A DNA stretch of 11,223 nt, taken from UBA1306 sp964396415 (GTDB lineage: Bacteria; Spirochaetota; Spirochaetia; Treponematales; Rectinemataceae). Each line of letters begins with the position of its first letter. Positions within the stretch are counted from its first letter, which is position 1. Shown here in pieces: positions 1 to 4,738 of this stretch. The translations under genes and the position numbers were made by a program. The DNA lies in the NCBI GenBank assembly GCA_964396415.1, contig CAYNFM010000106.1, forward strand, positions 1 through 11,223, read 5' to 3'. Under the pieces are notes generated by a model, which saw only the letters and a program-made list of their open reading frames with translations, did no database searches and was not told the DNA's origin.

Positions 1-2
1 CC

Positions 3-818
3 TTCGTCTACTTCCCCCTCGTCCATCTCATCTGGGGCGGCGGCCTCCTCGCGACCTGGGGCGTCAAGGACTTCGCCGGCGGCATGGTCGTCCACGTTTC
101 CGCGGGCTTCGCCGCCTTCGCCTCGGTCCTGTTCGTAGGCAGGCGCAAGATCGACGACAAAGGCATGCACAACCTGCCCTTCGTGGCCCTCGGCACGGCC
201 ATACTCTGGTTCGGCTGGTACGGATTCAACGCCGGCAGCGAATTCGCCGTGGATCCCATAACCACATCGGCCTTCATCAATACCGATATAGCCGCCTCCT
301 TCGCCGGCCCGACCTGGCTCCTCCTCGACTGGATCTTCAAGCGAAAGCCGAAATTCTCCGGCTTCCTGACCGGCATGGTCACTGGCCTCGCCTGTGTGAC
401 CCCCTGCGCGGGCTTCGTCACGCCGGCCTCCGCGGTCCTTATCGGGGTCCTGGCCTCCGTCGCAAGCTATGTCGCGGTCACGATCAAGAACAAGGCGGGG
501 CTCGACGACGCCCTCGACGTCTTCGGCGTCCATGGCGTCGGAGGCTTCCTCGGGACCTTCCTCCTCGGCATACTGGGCACGGCGGCCGTGACCTTCCCCG
601 GCCACGATCCCTCGGCCCTCGCCTCCGGCCTCATCGACGGACACGCCGATTTCTTCTTCAAGCAGCTCGTCTCGGACATCGGCGTGGCCGCCTACGGCTT
701 CCTCTTCACCCTCCTCATGCTCTGGGTAATCAACAAGATCACGCGCGTCCATGTGAGCGAGAAGGAAGAGGTCGAGGGGCTGGACCTGATCGAGATAGGC
801 GAAGTCGCCTACCTTTAG
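3..818 (+). CDS. amt: Ammonium transporter Amt family, C-terminal part (5'-truncated by window edge)
   Basis: This is an inner-membrane channel of the Amt/MEP/Rh family that conducts ammonium or ammonia. The reading frame is already open at the first base, so the start lies outside the window; about 271 residues remain of a protein usually 400-450 long. Both pore histidines are visible: one in the DFAGGMVVH stretch (His codon 93-95) and one in the FGVHGVGG stretch (codon 531-533). These correspond to the twin-His pair of E. coli AmtB. Several hydrophobic membrane helices follow, and the cytoplasmic tail ends in a GLDLIEIGEVAYL pattern typical of the family. No glnB/glnK gene follows directly, although amt is often paired with one; an Lrp/AsnC regulator lies next on the same strand instead. 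The identification is firm; the substrate is inferred from the family. Confidence 0.95.
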   Translation, partial: FVYFPLVHLIWGGGLLATWGVKDFAGGMVVHVSAGFAAFASVLFVGRRKIDDKGMHNLPFVALGTAILWFGWYGFNAGSEFAVDPITTSAFINTDIAASFAGPTWLLLDWIFKRKPKFSGFLTGMVTGLACVTPCAGFVTPASAVLIGVLASVASYVAVTIKNKAGLDDALDVFGVHGVGGFLGTFLLGILGTAAVTFPGHDPSALASGLIDGHADFFFKQLVSDIGVAAYGFLFTLLMLWVINKITRVHVSEKEEVEGLDLIEIGEVAYL

Positions 819-832
819 CAGCCTGTCGCTTC

Positions 833-869
833 GGGGCGCCGCGTGCCGGCGCCCCGCCCTTGCCGGCAC
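833..869 (+). terminator. Overlapping GC hairpins after amt, possible terminator without a U tract
   Basis: Fifteen bases after the amt stop there is a perfect 8-bp inverted repeat, ggggcgcc (833-840) with ggcgcccc (848-855), loop of 7. A second perfect 8-bp pair, gtgccggc (843-850) with gccggcac (862-869), overlaps it, so the two stems exclude each other. No run of T follows. This could be a U-less intrinsic terminator or a 3'-end-stabilising structure for amt; termination is inferred from position and strength only. Confidence 0.4.
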
Positions 870-900
870 GCCGAAGAGACGGCCTCGAGTTCCAGAAAAC

Positions 901-932
901 CGGTTAAAGCTCGATTAACCGAATAATATTCG
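901..932. promoter_or_regulatory. Candidate operator palindromes upstream of the Lrp/AsnC gene
   Basis: Two inverted repeats lie side by side in the AT-rich stretch between amt and the regulator. One is cggttaa (901-907) with ttaaccg (915-921), spacer 7. The other is cgaata-a-tattcg (920-932), arms of 6 around one base. Several further AATATT-like blocks follow up to the promoter. AT-rich palindromes of this kind are what Lrp/AsnC proteins bind, and most members autoregulate, so self-binding is a reasonable inference. No exact consensus match is claimed. Confidence 0.35.
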
Positions 933-959
933 TAATATCCAAAAGTTCACAAATATTGT

Positions 960-988
960 TTGACAAATGGCTCTGATTTCAGCATATT
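960..988 (+). promoter_or_regulatory. Sigma-70-like promoter placing transcription start near the AsnC ATG
   Basis: A perfect TTGACA lies at 960-965. Seventeen bases later is CATATT (983-988), which matches 4 of 6 bases of TATAAT; an alternative TATTAA at 985-990 would give a 19-bp spacer. With the 17-bp spacing, transcription should begin around 994-996, essentially at the ATG at 995. Confidence 0.5.
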
Positions 989-994
989 AATCTG

Positions 995-1489
995 ATGATA
1001 GACGAAATCGACCGCAAACTCGTCGACCTCTTGCAGGGCAACGCCAAGCTTTCGAATGCCGATCTCGCTCAGGCGGTGGGGCTCACCGCCTCTTCGGTCT
1101 TCGAGCGCGTAAGAAGACTCGAGCAGAAGGGAGTCATTACCGGCTATATCGCGACGGTCGATGCGGCGAAATTAGGCAGAGGGCTGCTTGCCTTCGTGCG
1201 TCTAAGCTTCGGCGACTCGAGGGACGAGAACGTCAAGGATACCCTCGACAGACTCTCCATCCTTTGCGCCTCGGAGCCGGGGATCCTCGAATGCCACGAT
1301 GTCGCCGGTGAGGACTGCGCCGTCCTGAAGCTGAGGGTCGCGGACACGCATGAGCTCCAGGCCCTGCTCTCGAAGATAAAGGATTGCACGAAAAGCTCGA
1401 GGTCGGTCACGAACATCGTTCTCATGACCATGAAGGAATCCTATGCGATAGCTCCATTCGTGAAGCCGGAGCCGGGGGAGGTCCCATGA
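995..1489 (+). CDS. Lrp/AsnC-family transcriptional regulator
   Basis: This is a DNA-binding regulator of the feast/famine family, usually an octamer or dimer responding to an amino acid. The 164 residues equal the length of E. coli Lrp. The N-terminus MIDEIDRKLVDLLQ is the family's usual opening. A helix-turn-helix follows at about residues 18-48 (LSNADLAQAVGLTASSVFERV), then the linker GYIATVDAAKLG. The C-terminal RAM/effector domain (about 65-155) contains the central GILECHDVAGEDCAVLKL strand pattern and ends near IVLMTMKES. There is no Shine-Dalgarno sequence before the ATG, and the predicted promoter would start the message at the start codon, so a leaderless mRNA is possible. The gene overlaps the next by ATGA. 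Its effector cannot be told from sequence; the amt neighbour makes nitrogen or amino-acid control plausible. Confidence 0.93.
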   Translation: MIDEIDRKLVDLLQGNAKLSNADLAQAVGLTASSVFERVRRLEQKGVITGYIATVDAAKLGRGLLAFVRLSFGDSRDENVKDTLDRLSILCASEPGILECHDVAGEDCAVLKLRVADTHELQALLSKIKDCTKSSRSVTNIVLMTMKESYAIAPFVKPEPGEVP

Positions 1490-1770
1490 TCTACGGTGGA
1501 TTGAGCGTTCCTATCGGGGAAGTATTCGGCGGCCTGGCGACCGATCGCGGAGAGCGGAGCCTGCGCCTCGCTCTCCTCCATGGCGAGGCGATCAGGGTTC
1601 CGAAGGCGGCCGCTCGAATGCGCGTCCTTTCCGGGAAGGCATGGGTCACGTTCAACGGCGAGGATATCCTGCTCGGAAGCGGAGAGGGCCTCGCCCTGCC
1701 GTCGAAGCCTCGCTACGCGCCCGTGGTGTCCGCCGTCGGGGAGGAGCCGCTTTTCTTCGAAATGGACTGA
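1486..1770 (+). CDS. Small DUF2917-like (cupin-fold-type) protein
   Basis: The gene encodes 94 residues. The start is fixed by a strong ribosome site (gggggagg, 1474-1481) and by the ATG at 1486 sharing ATGA with the regulator's stop, which indicates translational coupling. The frame is open further upstream to an ATG at 1384, but that would overlap the regulator by over 100 bp without a ribosome site. The sequence has a small beta-strand-rich pattern: a basic/hydrophobic strand (EAIRVPKAAARMRVLSG), then KAWVTFNGEDILLGSGEGLALP, then a final strand EEPLFFEMD. The 'G.aWvT..ged..l..GEgl.lp' pattern is what I recall for DUF2917 proteins, whose function is not known. No signal peptide or membrane segment is seen. 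Coupling to an Lrp/AsnC regulator suggests it could bind a small molecule, but this is inference. Confidence 0.7.
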   Translation: MIYGGLSVPIGEVFGGLATDRGERSLRLALLHGEAIRVPKAAARMRVLSGKAWVTFNGEDILLGSGEGLALPSKPRYAPVVSAVGEEPLFFEMD

Positions 1771-1798
1771 TGCGCGTCATCCAACCCGGGGGGAGGTC

Positions 1799-1876
1799 AT
1801 GGATGGGCCCGAAGCTCCCAGGATGGGCGGCTTTATTCGCAGGTGGGTCGAATACTCCTCGCTGCGGGGTTGTTGA
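1799..1876 (+). CDS. Possible 25-residue small ORF with a strong ribosome-binding sequence
   Basis: The ATG at 1799 follows ggggggagg (1788-1796) and opens 25 codons starting MDGPEAPRMGGF, with a stop at 1876. The upstream sequence echoes the ribosome site of the preceding small gene (cggggg-aggtc-...-atg). The spacer is only 2 nt, which is short; an internal ATG at 1823 would be better placed but gives a 17-residue peptide. There is no recognised family, and nothing but the ribosome site supports translation. It may be a remnant or a genuine small protein at the end of the regulator operon. Confidence 0.2.
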   Translation: MDGPEAPRMGGFIRRWVEYSSLRGC

Positions 1877-1911
1877 TTCGGACCGACCGCAATCTGGGCG
1901 GAATCTAGCGC

Positions 1912-1976
1912 TTTTCGGAGATAGAGGGAAGAGGCAAACAGTCCGAAAATCCGGGGAGCTGCGGACTGGATTTCCC
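1912..1976 (+). other. Cluster of nested and competing inverted repeats, possible structured leader or terminator
   Basis: Four perfect complementary pairs lie within 65 bases: ttttcgga 1912-1919 with tccgaaaa 1942-1949; cagtccg 1939-1945 with cggactg 1962-1968; aaatcc 1947-1952 with ggattt 1968-1973; and gggaa 1926-1930 with ttccc 1972-1976. The last can enclose the second, whereas the first and third compete with it. A T-rich stretch (gatttt, 1979-1984) follows. This could be the transcript end of the regulator operon or a switching 5' leader for the chemosensory operon. Pairing at this density can arise by chance, so support is modest. Confidence 0.3.
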
Positions 1977-2175
1977 ACGATTTTGTAGACAACTCCAAAC
2001 CTCTATTGTTTACCTCTTCGAACTAGGCCGGACTCATTATCCCAAGTGTAAGCCGACGTCTTATGTTTTAGAAAACTTCGATGTGCGGTGGGAGCCCATT
2101 TGTATCCTATTTTTGCGAAGTGTAGGAATCGTCCTATTGTTCGGCGCCAAAGACCGACCTATCCTTTTACTTGTC

Positions 2176-3390
2176 ATGATTTTTAGCCTGCCAGGCAGAG
2201 TCCGCGCCGACGTTTCGCGGGTGGTAGAGGTGCAGCCTCCTCCTTCCGGCGGCCTTCCGGAACTCCACGACGCCGTCAACGACATGAGCCTGGCAATATT
2301 GGATATCCTCGAACAGGCTGGGCCCGCCTGGTCTACTCCGGTCCGACAGACCCTTTCCCGATTATCCCCGGCAAATACGGAAAACCTGGAAGCGCTCGCC
2401 GCCGTTCTGCGCGCAATCACCGACTCCCTCCGCGCCTTGCCAAGCCTAAAGGACGGGGCCGCGTCCGAAGCTTTCTCCAAAGCGCAGATAATTTTGCCGA
2501 TAGCGCGCTCGGTCGTCGCCTTCGTCTCTCCGAAGACCGAGGAAGCGACGATGGCCCTGCTCGACCGTTTCAAGGCCGTGGAAGCCGCATCCGACCGGGC
2601 GGCAATATCTTCTCGAAGCCTCCTTGAACGTATCGAGGGGCGCGGCTCCTCTCAGTCGATATCGGCGGTGGCCGAGCACACACGCTCGGCCATGGAGGCC
2701 GAGCGTAATGCGGTGTCGCGCATAGTCGAGTCCAACCGCAGCAACGTCGCGACGCTCCGCGATATGTCGAGAGAGATCGAGATGGGCATAGCCCTGGTCA
2801 AGGAGATCGAAGAGATTACCGATCGGTCGCGGCTCATCGCGTTCAACATGGCCGTCGAGGCCGCGCACATCGGCGAGAAGGGGCGCGGGTTCCGCGTCAT
2901 CGTCGACGAGCTACGGAAGATCAATGACCGAACCGTCGACTTCTCGCATCGCATTGTCGGGCTCCTGACAAAATATAAAGAGTACGGCGCCAAGCTCGGC
3001 AGGGAGATGGTGGAGCACTCGACGAGGCTCAACGACGAGGTCGTCGGCGGCATTGCCTCCTCGGGCGAGGCGGTCGAAGCCCTCATTTCCTCGTCCAAAG
3101 CCACCGAGGGGCTCTCCCGGGAGCTCGCGTCCATAAGCATAGAGGTGCGAGGAAACCTCGATCATGTCATCGAGGCCTTGCAGTTTCAGGACATCACGCG
3201 ACAGATGCTGGAAGGGGCGCTCGGCATGATGGACGACCTGAAGCTTCGCCTGAAGGAAGCCGAACCGCTGGTGTTCACCTTGCCGGACCCCGTCTCCGCC
3301 ATGCAACGCTTCCGCGAGCTGCAAGGCGAGTATCTCTCCAAGGTAAAGACCAAAGAAGAGAAAATAGCGATAAAGGAGGCAGGACCATGA
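2176..3390 (+). CDS. Soluble methyl-accepting-chemotaxis-like protein with CheZ-like FQDxxxQ motif
   Basis: This is a long helical protein of about 404 residues. The middle (about 205-260) is recognisable as a chemoreceptor hairpin tip: RLIAFNMAVEAAHIGEKGRGF with flanking heptads. Compared with E. coli Tsr the tip is altered: the residue at F373 is Asp, N376 is Arg, L380 is Phe and R388 is His, while E385 is kept. Downstream, QFQDITRQ (codons 3187-3204; D and Q four apart) resembles the CheZ active-site FQDLTGQ, where Asp and Gln act on CheY-P. The next gene, overlapping by ATGA, is a CheY. The start is uncertain: the frame is open from GTG 2083, but the added stretch is AT-rich, has unusual codons and lacks a ribosome site, so ATG 2176 is preferred although it also lacks one. 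No ligand-binding domain or HAMP is seen. A role as scaffold or CheY phosphatase is inference. Confidence 0.8.
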   Translation: MIFSLPGRVRADVSRVVEVQPPPSGGLPELHDAVNDMSLAILDILEQAGPAWSTPVRQTLSRLSPANTENLEALAAVLRAITDSLRALPSLKDGAASEAFSKAQIILPIARSVVAFVSPKTEEATMALLDRFKAVEAASDRAAISSRSLLERIEGRGSSQSISAVAEHTRSAMEAERNAVSRIVESNRSNVATLRDMSREIEMGIALVKEIEEITDRSRLIAFNMAVEAAHIGEKGRGFRVIVDELRKINDRTVDFSHRIVGLLTKYKEYGAKLGREMVEHSTRLNDEVVGGIASSGEAVEALISSSKATEGLSRELASISIEVRGNLDHVIEALQFQDITRQMLEGALGMMDDLKLRLKEAEPLVFTLPDPVSAMQRFRELQGEYLSKVKTKEEKIAIKEAGP

Positions 3391-3749
3391 ATTTCCTGGT
3401 CGTGGATGATTCGGCGACGATGAGAAAAATCGTAGGCGTCGCGCTCGCAGGCGCGGGGCACGGTTATGCGGAAGCGGAGAACGGGAAGGTCGGCCTCGAG
3501 AAGGCTCGCTCGGAGAAATTCGACTGCGTAATACTCGATGTGAACATGCCCGAGATGAACGGAATAGAGTTCCTCAAAGAGAGGGCCGGCGATGCCTCTC
3601 TAAAAAGACTTCCCGTCATCGTCCTCACGACTCAGGACGAGGAAGCCCTCAAGAACGAGGCATTGAGCCTCGGCGCAAAGGACTTCCTCGTGAAGCCATT
3701 CCAAAAGGAAGGACTTTTGGCATCTGTTGCGGCGGTACTTGGATCATGA
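3387..3749 (+). CDS. cheY: CheY-like single-domain response regulator
   Basis: This stand-alone receiver of 120 residues has no output domain. All catalytic positions are intact: acidic pair D7-D8 (VVDDSATMRK), phospho-acceptor D51 (ILDVNMPEMNG), T81/T82 (VLTTQD) and K103 (VKPF). The DDSATMRK opening is typical of chemotaxis CheY proteins. A strong ribosome site aaggagg (3373-3379) sits 7 bases before the ATG, and the ATG overlaps the stop of the receptor-like gene. Tight coupling to a protein with a CheZ-like motif suggests the two act together. The window encodes another CheY at 6307-6687, so one may drive the motor and the other act as phosphate sink or serve another output; which is which cannot be told here. 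Confidence 0.93.
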   Translation: MNFLVVDDSATMRKIVGVALAGAGHGYAEAENGKVGLEKARSEKFDCVILDVNMPEMNGIEFLKERAGDASLKRLPVIVLTTQDEEALKNEALSLGAKDFLVKPFQKEGLLASVAAVLGS

Positions 3750-3764
3750 GCGGAAGTCGGATAC

Positions 3765-4133
3765 ATGCCCATTGCTCTTGTCGTCGATGACTCGCCCATC
3801 TCGCAGGCCATCGTAGCGAAGCTCGTCGGCGGCGACTACACGATCGTCGAGGCGATGAACGGCGCCGAGGCGCTTGAATTCCTCAGCCGAGAATGCTTCG
3901 ACCTCCTCCTCCTCGACCTCCTTATGCCGGTAATGGACGGTGCCGCGGTGCTCGCGGCCATGAAGGACAGGGGTATCCATTTGCCCGTCGTTGTCATGAC
4001 CGCAGATCTGCAGGAAAGGACAAGAGACATCGTCGCCGCCCTGGGGGGGCATGTCGTGTTAAATAAGCCCTTGACCCGCGCCAAGCTGTTAGCGGCGATC
4101 GCCGAGGCAAATGCGGCCGCCGGAACAGCTTAG
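3765..4133 (+). CDS. Second single-domain response regulator
   Basis: This is a receiver-only protein of 122 residues. Key residues are D8-D9 (VVDDSPISQ), D51 (LLLDLLMPVMDG), T79 (VMTAD) and K101 (NKPL), so it should be phosphorylatable. It differs from the preceding CheY in the DDSPISQ opening and in the C-terminal helix, so it is not a recent duplicate. The gene begins 15 bp after the previous stop with only a weak ribosome-site match (gga near 3759) and ends 2 bp before the CheC-like gene. Its likely partner is the kinase encoded two genes downstream, or CheA; the CheC-like neighbour may dephosphorylate it. These partnerships are inferred from gene order. Confidence 0.9.
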   Translation: MPIALVVDDSPISQAIVAKLVGGDYTIVEAMNGAEALEFLSRECFDLLLLDLLMPVMDGAAVLAAMKDRGIHLPVVVMTADLQERTRDIVAALGGHVVLNKPLTRAKLLAAIAEANAAAGTA

Positions 4134-4135
4134 TC

Positions 4136-4738
4136 ATGAAAGACGAGCTACCTGACTTGACGCTCCTCGCTGATATTGTCGCGAAGGGCTTGGGCAAGGC
4201 TGCGGCTGTCCTCGGCGAGATGCTCGAGTCTCCGGTCAGCATTATGGACCGCGAGTACTGCGTCCTGCACGTCTCCGAACTTCCATTGGCTCTTGGCATT
4301 GAAAAGGGTGAATACGTTCGGGTGATCGAGATGGGGTTCTCGGGAGGATTCGAGGGCACGGCTCACCTTGTCTTCATGCCCACGGACGCTGAGCGCCTTG
4401 CAGATCGAGTGACGGTCGGCTTGGGCCTGGTATCGGATGACATCGAATCGATCAGAAGGGGGACCCTTTCCGAGATTGGCAACATTGTCATCAATGCGAT
4501 ACTCGGCACTATGGCGAACGACCTCGGCATGGAGCTCACTTATATGGTGCCCCTCTGTCTTCGCGTGGTAGCAAGAGATCTTGTTCCCATACCCACGGAT
4601 GGGAAAGGGACCGTCGTACTCATCAGAGCCCGATTCAGTGTCGCCGCCATCGAAGTCGACGGGGACATTATCTTCTTCCTATCCCTTTCTTCGCTGGAAA
4701 GGCTCGCATTATCTATGCAAGGCCTCGCGCATGGCTGA
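4136..4738 (+). CDS. CheC-family (CheC/CheX/FliY) phosphatase-like protein, one active site degraded
   Basis: The 200 residues match the usual length of CheC. CheC normally has two pseudo-symmetric helices carrying E-x-x-N, which hydrolyse CheY-P. Here the second site is intact (LSEIGNIVIN, E113 and N116). The first helix (LADIVAKGLGKAAAVLGEML, residues 11-30) keeps the helix and the downstream SPVSI strand but has D13 in place of Glu and A16 in place of Asn. A phosphatase working from a single site, or a binding protein, is therefore expected. CheC also commonly binds CheD; a cheD lies in the opposite operon at 6698-7177. The gene begins 2 bp after the previous receiver and overlaps the kinase start by 8 bp. 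No FliM/FliN-type C-terminal domain is present, so it is not FliY. Confidence 0.85.
   Translation: MKDELPDLTLLADIVAKGLGKAAAVLGEMLESPVSIMDREYCVLHVSELPLALGIEKGEYVRVIEMGFSGGFEGTAHLVFMPTDAERLADRVTVGLGLVSDDIESIRRGTLSEIGNIVINAILGTMANDLGMELTYMVPLCLRVVARDLVPIPTDGKGTVVLIRARFSVAAIEVDGDIIFFLSLSSLERLALSMQGLAHG

Larger units (their letters stand above)
1771..2175. other. Intergenic region of about 400 bp, AT-rich, with structured repeats
   Basis: Apart from the doubtful small ORF at 1799-1876, no credible gene is seen on either strand; the longer open frames here lack ribosome sites and family resemblance. From about 1980 to 2180 the DNA is clearly more AT-rich than the flanks and should hold the promoter of the 2176-5810 operon, but no convincing -35/-10 pair or flagellar sigma-28-type promoter could be picked by eye. 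A symmetric gttttagaaaac (2065-2076, arms of 5 around 2 bases) is a possible protein-binding site. The inverted repeats at 1912-1976 are listed separately. Confidence 0.6.

Noticed and set aside
1384..1485. Upstream extension of the DUF2917-like gene
   Set aside because: It lies inside the AsnC gene and lacks a ribosome site, whereas ATG 1486 has a strong one.
1926..1990. Confident c-di-GMP riboswitch call
   Set aside because: Only the GGCAAAC segment and a following stem resemble GEMM-I; the conserved second half and tetraloop receptor are missing.
1777..1998. 73-codon minus-strand frame in the intergenic region
   Set aside because: No ribosome site, no family resemblance, and it covers the inverted-repeat cluster; chance open frame.
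4581..4730. Upstream extension of the histidine kinase to 4581
   Set aside because: It would overlap the CheC-like gene by 158 bp; the ATG at 4731 sits right before the PAS domain at a natural 8-bp overlap.
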